A DNA stretch of 64,000 bases, taken from positions 1-64,000 of the forward strand of contig CACLBJ010000004.1 of the NCBI GenBank assembly GCA_902605165.1, given 5' to 3'. This document shows positions 37,876 through 48,154 of this stretch, piece after piece (within the stretch, counting starts at the first letter, position 1; every line of letters starts with the position of its first letter). The translations under genes and the position numbers were made by a program. Below the pieces are notes generated by a model. The model did not search any database, was not told the DNA's origin, and worked only from the letters and a program-made list of their open reading frames with translations. This DNA comes from an uncultured SAR86 cluster bacterium (GTDB lineage: Bacteria; Pseudomonadota; Gammaproteobacteria; Magnimaribacterales; D2472).

Positions 37876-38527
37876 TTCTTTTTATAAAATCTAAGATTTG
37901 TGCTGGTGATTCAAAGCTCACTGCACCATCAACAACCAATCCTTTCTTAAATCCATAGCCAAAAGTGCATACACCCGAAATTGTACCTGCAGCCAATGAA
38001 GCATTTAAATCATTATCATGATCTCCAATATAAATACATTTTGAATTTGGGACTCCAAGAATATTACATGCATGATTAATTCCTTCCGGATTAGGCTTTG
38101 ATTTAAAACCATCATCGCAACAAATAACTACTTTAGACTGTCTGAGTAAGCTTGATTTTTTAAGAATAATTTCAGTATATTTTCTTGGCTTATTAGTCAC
38201 TATTCCATATGGAATTTTTTTATCTAATAAAAAGTTTAGTAAGTCAGACACTCCAAGAAATAAGTTCCCATACATTAAAATATTCTTCTCATATTCGTTT
38301 AAGAAGTTTCTTTTGTAATCATCAAAATTTTTATCATCTTTATCTATATTAAAGACAAGTTTAAGAAGTTTTGAGCTTCCATCAGACACATTTTCTCTAA
38401 CAATACTCTCATCAATTTTTTTTGATGAACTTTTAATATTTACGTTTTCCAGAGATGCTAAAAAGTCAGGGAAAGAATCAAGCAAAGTGCCATCTAGATC
38501 AAATAATACTGCTTCTATTTTACTCAT
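37868..38527 (-). CDS. mupP: HAD phosphatase, probable N-acetylmuramate 6-phosphate phosphatase MupP
   Basis: HAD hydrolase of about 219 residues: nucleophile motif VLFDLDGTLLDSFPDF, motif II in YGIVTNKPRKY, and CIYIGDHDNDLNASLAAG. Proteins like this are often named Gph, but PDF after the first motif, VTNKPRKY, and placement between ubiG and yciK match MupP of Pseudomonas, which works in the AnmK-MupP-AmgK-MurU peptidoglycan recycling route. ATG 38527 is preferred; 38536 would add three residues. Phosphoglycolate phosphatase remains an alternative. Confidence 0.75.
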   Translation of the reverse strand: MSKIEAVLFDLDGTLLDSFPDFLASLENVNIKSSSKKIDESIVRENVSDGSSKLLKLVFNIDKDDKNFDDYKRNFLNEYEKNILMYGNLFLGVSDLLNFLLDKKIPYGIVTNKPRKYTEIILKKSSLLRQSKVVICCDDGFKSKPNPEGINHACNILGVPNSKCIYIGDHDNDLNASLAAGTISGVCTFGYGFKKGLVVDGAVSFESPAQILDFIKRNV

Positions 38528-39218
38528 TGACTCCATACATCATGTAATTAACTCCCAAATCATTGTTTAGGCTTACATGATGCGTAACAGGATTATAGAA
38601 CATGCCTTTGGCTTCTATAAGTCTTACTGAAGCATTTTCCATATATTCACCAAGCTCAGATGGTTTTATAAATTTCTCAAATTCATGAGTTCCTTTTGGG
38701 AGAATATTAAAAATATACTCAGCTCCCACAATTGCTGTTATCCATGATCTAGGATTTCTGTTTATCGTGGAAAGAAATAAAAGACCATCCTCTTTGAGCA
38801 TTTTTGAACATGCTTCAACCAAAGAGGCTGGACTTGGAACATGTTCTAAAACTTCTAAACAAGTAACCACGTCATAGTGACCCTCTTTTTTAATGCAAAA
38901 ATCTTCAGCTTGAGCTGTTGCATAATTAATTTGCTTATCCTCTCTTTTTGCATGAATCTTAGCAACCTCAATGCCAGGACCAGCAGCATCGATTCCGTCG
39001 ACCTCTGCACCCATGTCATAAAGTGCTTCGGCCAACAAACCACCACCACATCCAACATCTAAAACCTTTTTCCCTTTTAAATCTATTTTGGAGGAAATAT
39101 ATTGAGATCGTACTGGATTTATATTGTGAAGAGGCTTGAATTCTCCAGAAGAATCCCACCATTTATCAGCAAGTTCAGCAAACTTGTTTACTTCATTTTG
39201 ATCTATATTTTTATCCAT
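38520..39218 (-). CDS. ubiG: Ubiquinone biosynthesis O-methyltransferase UbiG
   Basis: SAM methyltransferase acting at two O-methylation steps of ubiquinone. Conserved segments are EVNKFAELADKWWDSSGEFKP, NPVRSQYI, VLDVGCGGGLLAEAL, CLEVLEHV and THEFEKFIKPSEL. The ATG at 39218 gives a normal N-terminus; the frame is open 18 codons further (39272), but that part is hydrophobic and unlike the family. It overlaps mupP by 8 bp. Confidence 0.95.
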   Translation of the reverse strand: MDKNIDQNEVNKFAELADKWWDSSGEFKPLHNINPVRSQYISSKIDLKGKKVLDVGCGGGLLAEALYDMGAEVDGIDAAGPGIEVAKIHAKREDKQINYATAQAEDFCIKKEGHYDVVTCLEVLEHVPSPASLVEACSKMLKEDGLLFLSTINRNPRSWITAIVGAEYIFNILPKGTHEFEKFIKPSELGEYMENASVRLIEAKGMFYNPVTHHVSLNNDLGVNYMMYGVNE

Positions 39219-39261
39219 TTCTAAAAAACTAAAAACTAATTTTATTAAGACTAATATTGAG

Positions 39262-39269
39262 TTTATAAT
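39262..39269. promoter_or_regulatory. Overlapping divergent -10 elements between ubiG and pntAA
   Basis: Minus strand TATAAA (39262-39267) and plus strand TATAAT (39264-39269) share one TATA, the same offset as at 4986 and 10315. On the plus strand a second option is TTGAGT (39257-39262), 17 bp, TATTTT (39280-39285). Candidates only. Confidence 0.35.
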
Positions 39270-39322
39270 CAAAACACATTATTTTTGTTAATAATATCAA
39301 AAAGATAAAAAAAGAGTTCAAA

Positions 39323-40441
39323 TTGATCATTTCAGCCATAAAATCAAAAGATGCATCAGACAAAAGATCTGTTTTACATCCTGAAACTATTAAAAATCTA
39401 ATTTCAAAAGGAATAGAAATTATTTTTGAGAGTGGTATTGGTGGTGGAATACATGCAGATGATAAGAATTTTATAGATTTAGGAGCAAAATCAGTAAGTA
39501 GGGAAACCTGCTTTTCCGATGCTGAAATAATTTTAACTCCAGGCCCAATTGATGATCATGAAGTAAGACTAATTGCTGGTGGTAAGACTTTAATGGGAAT
39601 GGTGAACCCATTTGATAATCAAGAACTGTTGAAAAGTTTGTGCGATTCAAATGTAAATTTAGTATCAATGGAGTTTGTACCAAGAATTACGCGTGCTCAG
39701 AAAATGGATGTTCTCAGTTCCCAAGCAAACTTAGCTGGTTATGTTGCTGTAATAGAGTCATCATCTTTATTATCAAGCGCAATGCCAATGATGATGACAG
39801 CTGCAGGAACTCTTAAACCTGCAAGAGTCTTTGTTATTGGAGTTGGTGTAGCTGGACTCCAAGCAATAGCTACAGCAAAAAGACTTGGAGCAAGAGTAGA
39901 GGCATTTGATACAAGAGATGTTGTAGAGGAACAGGTTCAGTCATTGGGAGCAAAGTTTGTAAAAATAGATTTAGGTGTGACAGGTGAGACTAGTCAAGGG
40001 TATGCAAAGGAATTGACTGATGAGCAGTTGGCCAAACAAAAAGAACTACAATCAAAAGTTTGTGAAAGATCAGATATTGTTATAACCACTGCTCAACTTT
40101 TTGGAAGGCCTGCTCCACGAATAATTGATAATACCACCATAAAAAAAATGAAAAGAGGAAGTGTAATTTTAGATATGGCTGTTGAGTCTGGTGGAAACGT
40201 TGAAGGTTCGAAGGTTGATGAGATTGTCGAGGTTGATGGAGTAAAGATTGTTGGAATATCTAACCTTGCATCAAAAGTTGCTGGACATGCATCCTATGCT
40301 TTATCAAATAACTTTAATAACTGGCTTTTAGAATTTTATGATCAGGAAAGCAAAAAAATTAGATTTGATTTTGAAGATGAAATCATTTCTAACAGTGTTT
40401 TAGTTTTTGATGGTGAAGTGAAAAATGAGAGGTTTAAGTAA
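39323..40441 (+). CDS. pntAA: NAD(P) transhydrogenase alpha subunit part 1
   Basis: The soluble NAD(H)-binding domain I (372 residues) of proton-translocating transhydrogenase: ESGIGGGIHADD near the N-terminus, VFVIGVGVAGLQAIATAKRL and VEAFDTRDVVEEQVQSLGA, then RSDIVITTAQLFGRPAP. The start is TTG at 39323. In E. coli this part is fused with PntAB; here it is separate, as in Rhodospirillum and Pseudomonas. It overlaps pntAB by one base. Confidence 0.95.
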   Translation: MIISAIKSKDASDKRSVLHPETIKNLISKGIEIIFESGIGGGIHADDKNFIDLGAKSVSRETCFSDAEIILTPGPIDDHEVRLIAGGKTLMGMVNPFDNQELLKSLCDSNVNLVSMEFVPRITRAQKMDVLSSQANLAGYVAVIESSSLLSSAMPMMMTAAGTLKPARVFVIGVGVAGLQAIATAKRLGARVEAFDTRDVVEEQVQSLGAKFVKIDLGVTGETSQGYAKELTDEQLAKQKELQSKVCERSDIVITTAQLFGRPAPRIIDNTTIKKMKRGSVILDMAVESGGNVEGSKVDEIVEVDGVKIVGISNLASKVAGHASYALSNNFNNWLLEFYDQESKKIRFDFEDEIISNSVLVFDGEVKNERFK

Positions 40442-40713
40442 TGGAAATATATATTTTGCTAGGATTTGTTCTTATTCTTTCCATTTATCTTGGTCTTGAA
40501 TTAATTTCAAAAGTTCCAAGCACTCTTCATACACCATTAATGTCTGGTGCTAATGCTATCTCAGGAATTGCGCTTGTTGGAGCATTGACCCTGACACAAG
40601 ATACTTTTCTTCAAACAGTAATTGCATTTTTAGCTATTACTTTTGCATCGATTAATGTTTTTGGTGGCTACTTGGTCACTAATAGGATGCTGAGTATGTT
40701 CAAAAAGAAATAA
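40441..40713 (+). CDS. pntAB: NAD(P) transhydrogenase alpha subunit part 2
   Basis: A 90-residue membrane protein with three hydrophobic segments; STLHTPLMSGANAISGIALVG (split block at about 27-47) and FGGYLVTNRMLSMFKKK are diagnostic. It forms part of the proton channel. It is separated from pntB by one base. Confidence 0.95.
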   Translation: MEIYILLGFVLILSIYLGLELISKVPSTLHTPLMSGANAISGIALVGALTLTQDTFLQTVIAFLAITFASINVFGGYLVTNRMLSMFKKK

Positions 40714-40714
40714 T

Positions 40715-42097
40715 ATGGAAAATTTTGATATAACACTTGCTCAAAACATCGCTTACATACTTGCTGCGATATTGTTCATAACAGGTATCAAGATGCTTGG
40801 AAAAGAGGCAACAGCTCAAAGAGGTAACGTTATTTCGGCTATTGGTATGTTTGTAGCGATTATCGTTACAGCTATTAATATTGTTAATCCCTTTGTTGTC
40901 CTGGGTGGAATTATGCTAGGAGCCTTTATTGGCTCAGTAATTGCAATCAGAGTTAAAATGACCTCTATTCCAGAGATGGTTGCTCTTTTCAACGGCTTTG
41001 GGGGATTAGCAACCTTCTTCATTGCTTGGTCCGAAATGAGCAATTCAAATGATAATCTTTTTCAATATCTTTTAGTAATACTAACAATTTATATTGGAGG
41101 AGTAACTTTCTCAGGTAGCTTGATTGCTTTTGGGAAGCTTTCAGAGAGGCTTAAAATTGGTAAAGGCCATTTGCTTACAAATTTATTTATTTCAATCTTC
41201 TATATATCTTTAATTTCAATATTAGCAATGCTTGTCTTGCCAATGATTGGAAGCTTGCCGTTAAATTTTGAAACAATTTTTTATATATACCTTGCACTAG
41301 TGATGCTAGGAGGAGTAGGTTTTGTTCTTCCAATTGGAGGAGGAGACATGCCAGTTGTAATATCATTGCTTAATTCTCTTTCTGGAATTGCTGCTGCATT
41401 CGCTGGCTTGATTCTTGTCAATAATGTTTTAATAGTTGCTGGCTCGCTAGTTGGTGCAAGTGGCTTAATCTTGACCATTATCATGGCAAAAGCTATGAAT
41501 AGAACCATAGGAAATATTTTATTTGTTGGATATGCTGCCTCTGGCACCTCTTCAAGCTCTGAGCAAGGCGAGGTTAAACCAATCAATGCCGAGGATGCTT
41601 TCTTGATTCTTGAAAATGCCTCATCAGTTTTAATAGTTCCCGGATATGGTATGGCAGTTGCTCAAGCACAACACGTTGTCAGAGAGCTGGGCGAACTTCT
41701 TGATGAAAATGGTACTGATGTAAAGTATGGCATTCATCCAGTTGCTGGAAGGATGCCAGGTCATATGAACGTACTGCTTGCTGAAGCTAATGTTTCATAT
41801 GATCTCCTCGCCGAACCAGATGATGTAAATCCAATGATGGATACAGTGGATGTTGCAATCGTTATTGGAGCCAATGATGTAGTTAATCCATCTGCAACTG
41901 AAGAGCCAGGAAGTCCAATTTATGGGATGCCAATCCTCGAAGTTGCAAATGCAAGAACAGTATTTGTTCTTAAGCGATCAATGTCTTCAGGATTTGCAGG
42001 TGTCCAGAATCCATTATTTTTTAAAGAAAATACAAGAATGCTTTTTGGTGACGCAAAAGAATCAATAAGCGGACTTGTATCTGAATTTAAAGATTAA
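40715..42097 (+). CDS. pntB: NAD(P) transhydrogenase beta subunit
   Basis: 460 residues: about nine membrane segments, then the NADP(H) domain III with IVPGYGMAVAQAQHVVREL, GIHPVAGRMPGHMNVLLAEA, IGANDVVNPSA and PGSPIYGMPIL. With PntAA and PntAB it couples proton flow to hydride transfer from NADH to NADP+, the likely NADPH source for biosynthesis here. A small nucleotidyltransferase begins 3 bp after its stop. Confidence 0.97.
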   Translation: MENFDITLAQNIAYILAAILFITGIKMLGKEATAQRGNVISAIGMFVAIIVTAINIVNPFVVLGGIMLGAFIGSVIAIRVKMTSIPEMVALFNGFGGLATFFIAWSEMSNSNDNLFQYLLVILTIYIGGVTFSGSLIAFGKLSERLKIGKGHLLTNLFISIFYISLISILAMLVLPMIGSLPLNFETIFYIYLALVMLGGVGFVLPIGGGDMPVVISLLNSLSGIAAAFAGLILVNNVLIVAGSLVGASGLILTIIMAKAMNRTIGNILFVGYAASGTSSSSEQGEVKPINAEDAFLILENASSVLIVPGYGMAVAQAQHVVRELGELLDENGTDVKYGIHPVAGRMPGHMNVLLAEANVSYDLLAEPDDVNPMMDTVDVAIVIGANDVVNPSATEEPGSPIYGMPILEVANARTVFVLKRSMSSGFAGVQNPLFFKENTRMLFGDAKESISGLVSEFKD

Positions 42098-42100
42098 AAA

Positions 42101-42544
42101 ATGAAAGTTGTCGTAGTAAGTGGTGGCTTTGATCCGATCCACTCAGGTCACATCATGTACCTACTGGAGGCAAAAAAATTTGGTGATAGATTAATTGTTG
42201 CTCTCAATAGCGACGAATGGCTTATCAAAAAAAAAGGTAAAGAATTTATGACTTTTGAAGAAAGAAAAATTATTCTTGAAAATGTTATCTGTGTTGACCA
42301 AGTAATTGATTTTGAAGACGATGATTTAGGCAGCTGTATCAATGCTCTTAAATCAATAAAAAATATGTTCCCTAATGATGAAATTATTTTTGCTAATGGA
42401 GGTGACAGAAACAAGGAGAATATACCTGAAATGACTGAAGAAGGTATTCAATTCTTATTTGGAATTGGTGGAAATTTTAAAAGAAACTCTTCATCATCAA
42501 TTCTTGATGAATGGGTGGATTTTGCTCAAAAAAATAAAGGCTGA
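42101..42544 (+). CDS. Cytidylyltransferase-like nucleotidyltransferase
   Basis: 147 residues of the HIGH/TagD-RfaE2 superfamily: VSGGFDPIHSGH (HSGH at 14-17), then LNSDEWLIKKKGKEFMTFEER, the nucleotide-transfer layout. It could activate a sugar phosphate or a polyol phosphate with CTP or ATP; the C-terminal FKRNSSSSILDEW is shared by unassigned family members. It directly follows pntB, so it is probably cotranscribed, but no functional link to transhydrogenase is evident. Confidence 0.7.
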   Translation: MKVVVVSGGFDPIHSGHIMYLLEAKKFGDRLIVALNSDEWLIKKKGKEFMTFEERKIILENVICVDQVIDFEDDDLGSCINALKSIKNMFPNDEIIFANGGDRNKENIPEMTEEGIQFLFGIGGNFKRNSSSSILDEWVDFAQKNKG

Positions 42545-42578
42545 ATCATTCATAAAATCAATAAAATAAAGCCTTATT
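42533..42578 (+). other. Nested inverted repeat between the nucleotidyltransferase and gyrA
   Basis: AATAAAGGCT and AGCCTTATT can form a 9-bp stem with one bulged A, enclosing a small TGAAT-C-ATTCA hairpin. It covers the stop codon at 42542. No uridine run follows, so it is not a textbook terminator. The spacer continues to 42638 without further recognisable structure. Confidence 0.25.
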
Positions 42579-42638
42579 CATGATAAAATATTAGCTTAAT
42601 TTATAAGATAAAAACACATCATTTTTACAAAAAAATAA

Positions 42639-45173
42639 ATGGATTTTGCTAAAGAAATTCTTCCTATAAATATTGAGGACGAATTAAAACAATCATATCT
42701 CAGCTATGCAATGAGCGTCATTCATGGAAGGGCACTTCCTGATGTTAGAGATGGTTTAAAACCCGTTCATAGAAGGATTCTTTATGCGATGCATGATTTA
42801 AAGAATAACTACAACAAGCCCTATAAAAAATCAGCCAGAGTTGTTGGCGATGTTATTGGTAAATATCATCCTCATGGAGATACTGCAGCATATGATGCAA
42901 TTGTTAGGATGGCTCAAGATTTCTCAATGAGATATACCCTAATACAGGGTCAGGGTAACTTTGGCTCTATAGATGGTGACCCTCCAGCAGCTATGAGGTA
43001 TACAGAAGTAAGAATGCAAAAAATCTCTGATGAGATTCTGGCAGATTTAGAAAAAGAAACGGTTTCATACTCAGAAAATTATGATGGCTCTGAACAAATG
43101 CCTGATGTAATGCCAACTAAAATACCAAATCTTTTAATTAATGGATCCTCAGGAATAGCAGTGGGGATGGCTACAAATGTTCCTCCGCATAATCTTACTG
43201 AAGTTATAAATGGTTCCCTAAAGCTACTTGAGAACCCAAAACTATCTATTGATCAGATCATTGACTCAATTAGCGGTCCTGATTTCCCAACTGGGGGTAT
43301 TATTGACGGGAAAATGGGTATCTACGAGGCATATAAAACTGGAAGAGGAATAATTTATGTCAGATCTAAATCAAAAGTAGAGGAAAGCAAAACTGGAAAG
43401 AAATCTCTTGTTATCTATGAAATACCTTTTATGGTAAATAAAGCTAGGACACTTGAAAAAATTGCAGAACTTGTCAAAGAGAAAAAGATTGATGGAATTA
43501 GTGAAATTAGAGATGAAAGCGATAAAGATGGGCTAAGAATAGTTATCGATGTAAAGAAGGGAGAGTCCGTTGAGGTTTTAGAAAATAATCTTTTTGCACA
43601 AACTCAGCTTGAACAATCATTTGGAATAAATTTTACCGTCTTAGTTGATGGTCAACCAAGAGTACTGAACCTAAAAGAAATTCTTCAAGAATTCCTAAAA
43701 CATAGAAAAGACGTTGTTTTAAAAAGAACAAAATTCGAGCTCAGGAAGGCTAAAGAAAGAGGTCATATTGTAGAAGGTTTGATGGTTGCCATTGCTAACA
43801 TTGATGAAATCATAAAGATTATTAAAAAATCAAAGGATCCAAAGATAGCAGCTCAAGAATTAGTCAAAAAGAAATGGAAAGCTGGTCCTGTAGAAGCAAT
43901 TCTCAAGAAAGTCGGAAAAGATGCATGCAAACCAAAGGGTCTAGCAAATAATGTTGGGCTAACAGGAAAATCTTATAAACTTTCTAACGATCAAGCAAAA
44001 GCCATTCTTGAATTAAGGCTTGGGAGACTAACAGGGCTTGAACAAGATAATCTATCAAGTGAATTTAGTTCCTTAATTAAAAAGATTACTTCGCTTCAAG
44101 AAATCGTTGACGATAAAGGCGTTCTTCAAAAAGTAATAGAAGATGAGCTTAATGAAATAAAAGAAACTTATGGTGATGACAGAAGAACAGATATAAATGA
44201 CACCAGACAAGATATTTCAAATGAAGATTTAATACCAGAGGAAACAAGAGTACTAACAATATCAAGGACAGGATACGCAAAAACTCAACCACTTGAAGAA
44301 TATAGAGAACAAAGAAGAGGGGGTCAGGGCAAAGCCGCTGCCTCCGTTAAAGAAGAAGATGTTATTCAAAATCTTTATGTATTAAGCAGTCATGCACAAA
44401 TGCTTTGTTTTACAACAAAGGGCAAGGTTTACTGGTTAAAGGTTTATGAAGTTCCTGTTGCAAGCAGAACATCAAAAGGAAGACCTCTTGTGAACATGCT
44501 TAATCTAGATGATGACGAAAAGGTTAGTGATATTTTACCTGTTGATGAGTTTTCAGAGGATAGATATGTTTTCATGGCAACTAAAAAGGGAACAACTAAA
44601 AAAACACAACTAAGTTTTTTTGCAAAGAAATATAAATCAGGCATTAAAGCAATTAATTTAGACTCTGATGATGAGCTTATTGGTTCAGCAATTACAAATG
44701 GAGATGATGAAATACTTTTGGCTTCCTCAGCTGGAAAGTTAATAAGATTTTCAGAGAAGAAAGTAAGGCCAATGGGCAGAACAGCTAGAGGCGTTAGGGG
44801 AATGCGTATCAAAAAAGATCAACAGATTATCTCTTTAATGGTTGCAAATAATGAAAAAGAAATTCTATGTGTTTCTGAGAATGGGTTTGGTAAAAAGACA
44901 TCAGTTGATGATTTCCCAACACATAATCGGGGAGGTCAGGGTGTAATTTCTATCAAAACCAGCGAAAGAAATGGACTAATGGTTGCATCAACTCTCGTTG
45001 ATAATAATGACGGAATAATGCTTATAAGTGATAAAGGCACGATGATTAGAACCTCTGCAGAACAAATACCAACTATTAGCAGAAATACTCAAGGCGTAAA
45101 AATAATTTCTCCAAAGGAGGGTGAGAAAATCCTTGAATGTGTAAGGATAGATCCTGAAGAAGAGGAAGAATGA
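42639..45173 (+). CDS. gyrA: DNA gyrase subunit A
   Basis: 844-residue topoisomerase subunit. The breakage-reunion domain has [18 protein letters not shown], the quinolone region [16 protein letters not shown], and the active-site tyrosine in [10 protein letters not shown]. The GyrA box QRRGGQG lies at about residue 558 and leads into the beta-pinwheel. At the position of E. coli Ser83 there is Thr; Asp87 is kept. A 94-bp AT-rich spacer precedes it. Its stop overlaps serC as ATGA, the first link in a 15-gene run. Confidence 0.98.
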   Translation: MDFAKEILPINIEDELKQSYLSYAMSVIHGRALPDVRDGLKPVHRRILYAMHDLKNNYNKPYKKSARVVGDVIGKYHPHGDTAAYDAIVRMAQDFSMRYTLIQGQGNFGSIDGDPPAAMRYTEVRMQKISDEILADLEKETVSYSENYDGSEQMPDVMPTKIPNLLINGSSGIAVGMATNVPPHNLTEVINGSLKLLENPKLSIDQIIDSISGPDFPTGGIIDGKMGIYEAYKTGRGIIYVRSKSKVEESKTGKKSLVIYEIPFMVNKARTLEKIAELVKEKKIDGISEIRDESDKDGLRIVIDVKKGESVEVLENNLFAQTQLEQSFGINFTVLVDGQPRVLNLKEILQEFLKHRKDVVLKRTKFELRKAKERGHIVEGLMVAIANIDEIIKIIKKSKDPKIAAQELVKKKWKAGPVEAILKKVGKDACKPKGLANNVGLTGKSYKLSNDQAKAILELRLGRLTGLEQDNLSSEFSSLIKKITSLQEIVDDKGVLQKVIEDELNEIKETYGDDRRTDINDTRQDISNEDLIPEETRVLTISRTGYAKTQPLEEYREQRRGGQGKAAASVKEEDVIQNLYVLSSHAQMLCFTTKGKVYWLKVYEVPVASRTSKGRPLVNMLNLDDDEKVSDILPVDEFSEDRYVFMATKKGTTKKTQLSFFAKKYKSGIKAINLDSDDELIGSAITNGDDEILLASSAGKLIRFSEKKVRPMGRTARGVRGMRIKKDQQIISLMVANNEKEILCVSENGFGKKTSVDDFPTHNRGGQGVISIKTSERNGLMVASTLVDNNDGIMLISDKGTMIRTSAEQIPTISRNTQGVKIISPKEGEKILECVRIDPEEEEE

Positions 45174-46258
45174 GGAAGTGGAATTTTTGTGCTGGTCCTG
45201 CAGCAATTCCTGAAGAAGTATTAAGAGATGCAAAAAATGAACTCTTGGAGTGGAACCTCTCTGGTTCTTCAGTAATGGAAGTGAGTCATAGGTCTAATTT
45301 ATTTGCTGAAGTCGCAGCTTCGTCAATGAGAGACATAAAAGCTCTTTTAAATATTGGAGACGACCATGAAGTTCTTTTTCTGCAAGGCGGAGCAACTCTT
45401 CAATTTACATCTGTTCCACTAAACTTCACCAAAAAGAGTTCTATTGTTAGCTATCTAAATACTGGGTTATGGTCAAAAAAGGCTATTAAGGCTGCATCAA
45501 AATATGCATCAGTTAATGTTGTCGCGTCATCAGAGGAATCAAACTTTACATTTGTGCCTAATATTCAAGAATGGAAAGTAGATCCAGATAGTATTTATTT
45601 TCATTATGTTATGAATGAAACAATACAGGGGCTTGTAATACGAGATCCAATCTCATCTGAGATACCTGTTATTTGTGATATGTCCTCATGCATACTAAGT
45701 GAAGAAGTTAATTTTAATAATCTTGACCTTGTATATGCAGGTGCTCAAAAGAATATTGGCCCTGCTGGATTAACTTTAGTGATCATAAAAAAAGATTTTT
45801 TAGAGAAAGCTAATGAAGATATTCCTGATATTCTTAGCTATAAAAAAAATAGTCAGGCAGGCTCCATGTTGAACACTCCACCTACTTTTGCATGGTATCT
45901 TGCAGGCAAAGTATTTAAATGGCTTTTAAAAAAAGGTGGAGTAAAAGGCATTCAAAAAGAAAATGAAAAAAAAGCAAAGTTCCTATATGACTTTATAGAT
46001 TCTTCTTCTTTTTACTCAAATCCAGTTGAGAAAGAACATAGATCAATGATGAATGTTCCTTTCCTTCTTAATGATAAAAATGCTGACTCTTCATTTCTAG
46101 AAAAGTCAGAAATGAATGGCCTCTTAAATTTAAAGGGTCACAGATCAGTTGGAGGTATGCGCGCAAGTATATATAATGCTACTCCGTTTGAAGCTGTGGA
46201 GGATTTAGTTTCTTTCATGAGTGATTTTGAGAGAAGCTATAATGGGAATGGGAAATAA
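45170..46258 (+). CDS. serC: Phosphoserine aminotransferase
   Basis: PLP enzyme of serine and pyridoxal phosphate synthesis, 362 residues. It starts with [17 protein letters not shown], has SVMEVSHRS and the PLP lysine K194 in [13 protein letters not shown], and ends with [15 protein letters not shown]. Its gyrA-serC-pheA position is conserved in gammaproteobacteria. It overlaps gyrA by 4 bp. Confidence 0.97.
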   Translation: MRKWNFCAGPAAIPEEVLRDAKNELLEWNLSGSSVMEVSHRSNLFAEVAASSMRDIKALLNIGDDHEVLFLQGGATLQFTSVPLNFTKKSSIVSYLNTGLWSKKAIKAASKYASVNVVASSEESNFTFVPNIQEWKVDPDSIYFHYVMNETIQGLVIRDPISSEIPVICDMSSCILSEEVNFNNLDLVYAGAQKNIGPAGLTLVIIKKDFLEKANEDIPDILSYKKNSQAGSMLNTPPTFAWYLAGKVFKWLLKKGGVKGIQKENEKKAKFLYDFIDSSSFYSNPVEKEHRSMMNVPFLLNDKNADSSFLEKSEMNGLLNLKGHRSVGGMRASIYNATPFEAVEDLVSFMSDFERSYNGNGK

Positions 46259-47330
46259 AGTAAAAGAGCTAAGAGATAAAATAGATGAAATCGATCTCAA
46301 AATACTTGATTTAATTCAATCAAGAGCTATTCATGCTTCCAAAATAGGCGAAATTAAAAAAGAATCTCCTGATTTCGATGGAATTTTTTATAAACCAGAA
46401 AGGGAGAAAGAAATAATTGATAGGCTAACTCAAAGAAATGAGGGGCCGCTAAAAATTAATAATTTAAGAAATATCTTTAAAGAAATTATTTCTGCATGTC
46501 TTTCGATTGAAGGCGAACTATCAATATCATATCTAGGTCCTGAGGGGAGTTTTTCAGATTCTGCTAAAAAAGATCATTTTGGAAGCTCTATTACCTCACA
46601 GTCAGAAAGCACAATTGAGGGAATATTCAAGAGCGTTGAGGTGGGAGCTACAAATTTTGGCATAGTTCCTTTTGAGAACTCCTCTCAAGGAGTAATAAAC
46701 ACAACCCTTAATTGCTTATCAGACTTCAATGTTCAAATTTGCGGAGAGACTATCGTTAATATTGAACATCATCTTGCGGGTAAAAAAGATATTGAATTTT
46801 CTCAAATCAAGAAAGTAGTTTCTCATCCACAAGCCCTTGGACAGTGCTCAAAATGGGTTGATAAAAATTTTGGAGATATTAGCCAAGTTCCAATGAATAG
46901 CACAGCAGAAGCAGCAAAGTTTGTAAGTAATAATGATAACTGTGTTGCGATTGTCAGTGATTTAGCCATAGAAAAATATCAATTACATTGTCTTGCAAGA
47001 TCAATTCAGGATTTTCAAGACAATCAAACTAGATTTCTTGTAATAGGGAATTTTGAACCAGAAACTGCTAAAAAAAATAAGTCTAGTTTTTTGATTAGGA
47101 CTGAAAATAAACCCGGAGCTCTTTTAGAAATACTCAAGCCATTTAATGAACACAATATAAATCTTTTTAGAATTGAAACCAGGCCCTCAAGATCAGATAG
47201 AGGCTCTCATGATTTCTTTATTGATAGTGAAGGACATATCGATGAAAAAGAAATGCAACTAGTTATAAAAAAAGTAAAAGATGTGAGCAGCTTTGTGAAA
47301 GTTCTTGGATCATACCCTATGCATTCATGA
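46242..47330 (+). CDS. pheA: Chorismate mutase/prephenate dehydratase (P-protein)
   Basis: Three domains: AroQ chorismate mutase (about 1-90, LRDKIDEIDLKILDLIQSRA), prephenate dehydratase (SYLGPEGSFSD, FGIVPFENSSQGVI, NQTRFLVIG), and an ACT regulatory domain (KPGALLEILKPF, FRIETRPSR) that binds phenylalanine. ATG 46242 has GAGAG upstream and overlaps serC by 17 bp; ATG 46248 and a codon at 46221 are alternatives. hisC, often between pheA and tyrA, is missing. Confidence 0.95.
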   Translation: MGMGNKVKELRDKIDEIDLKILDLIQSRAIHASKIGEIKKESPDFDGIFYKPEREKEIIDRLTQRNEGPLKINNLRNIFKEIISACLSIEGELSISYLGPEGSFSDSAKKDHFGSSITSQSESTIEGIFKSVEVGATNFGIVPFENSSQGVINTTLNCLSDFNVQICGETIVNIEHHLAGKKDIEFSQIKKVVSHPQALGQCSKWVDKNFGDISQVPMNSTAEAAKFVSNNDNCVAIVSDLAIEKYQLHCLARSIQDFQDNQTRFLVIGNFEPETAKKNKSSFLIRTENKPGALLEILKPFNEHNINLFRIETRPSRSDRGSHDFFIDSEGHIDEKEMQLVIKKVKDVSSFVKVLGSYPMHS

Positions 47331-48154
47331 AGAGTATTTTAATTTTAGGTTTAGGTTTAATTGGTGGTTCTCTTGCAAAAGCCATAAAAGAGAGTGAGCT
47401 TGAATATCGTATCCATGCTTATGATCCAGATCAATTAAGCCTTGAAAATGCATTAAATGATAAATCAATTGATAAAGCTGTTGATCAAATAGAGACAATT
47501 CTCCAAATAGAAGATCTGTCATTGATCATGCTTTGTTCACCTATTGATAAAACAATTGAAAACTTAAAATTTTTGAAAGCTATAGATGAAAAAACCCTTT
47601 TTGTATCTCTAGCAAGCTCCTTATCCTCAATAAATGACTTTGTCGAATCAGAGGGCATAAAAAATATTATATTTACGCACCCAATTTCGGGCTCACATAA
47701 TTCAGGTTATGAAAATGCGTCCCCAAATTTGTTTAATCAAAAAAATGTCATAAGAGTTAATGTAAACGATCTTCAAGAAAATCAGACTCATGAAATAGAA
47801 AAGATTTGGTCTTCTATTGGATCAAATATTATCAATATGTCACTTGATGATCATGAAAGATTTTTAATGTTTACCAGTCATTTACCGCATTTAATTGCAT
47901 ACACAACAATGCTTTCAATAGATGACGAGGTAGATATTTCTAAATATTCAGCTGGAGGCTTAAAAGAATTCTTGAGAATTGCAGAATCTAATCCTGATCT
48001 GTGGGCAGATATTTTTTCATCAAATTCAAAAAATTTAAAAGTTGGCTCAGAAATTTTCATCAATAATCTATATAGAATTATTGATTTGTTTAAAGACCCT
48101 GAAACTCTCAAAGAATTACTAGCTGAAATAAGAAACAAAAAACAAAAATTGTGA
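47327..48154 (+). CDS. tyrA: Prephenate dehydrogenase
   Basis: 275 residues. The NAD loop ILGLGLIGGSLAKAI, then IMLCSPIDKTIENL, FTHPISGSHNSGYENA (substrate-binding His) and HLPHLIAYTTM define the TyrA fold. It produces 4-hydroxyphenylpyruvate for tyrosine. In Pseudomonas TyrA is fused to AroA; here they are separate, adjacent genes with a 4-bp overlap. Confidence 0.94.
   Translation: MKSILILGLGLIGGSLAKAIKESELEYRIHAYDPDQLSLENALNDKSIDKAVDQIETILQIEDLSLIMLCSPIDKTIENLKFLKAIDEKTLFVSLASSLSSINDFVESEGIKNIIFTHPISGSHNSGYENASPNLFNQKNVIRVNVNDLQENQTHEIEKIWSSIGSNIINMSLDDHERFLMFTSHLPHLIAYTTMLSIDDEVDISKYSAGGLKEFLRIAESNPDLWADIFSSNSKNLKVGSEIFINNLYRIIDLFKDPETLKELLAEIRNKKQKL

Noticed and set aside
39219-39272. 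Longer N-terminus for UbiG
   Set aside because: The added hydrophobic residues are not in the family and would cover the divergent promoter region.
42533-42578. Rho-independent terminator before gyrA
   Set aside because: The stem is AT-rich with a bulge and a long loop and lacks a following T-run, so it is listed only as an inverted repeat.
44444-44812. Open frame of 122 codons on the minus strand
   Set aside because: Antisense to the gyrA C-terminal domain; serine/leucine-rich shadow translation.
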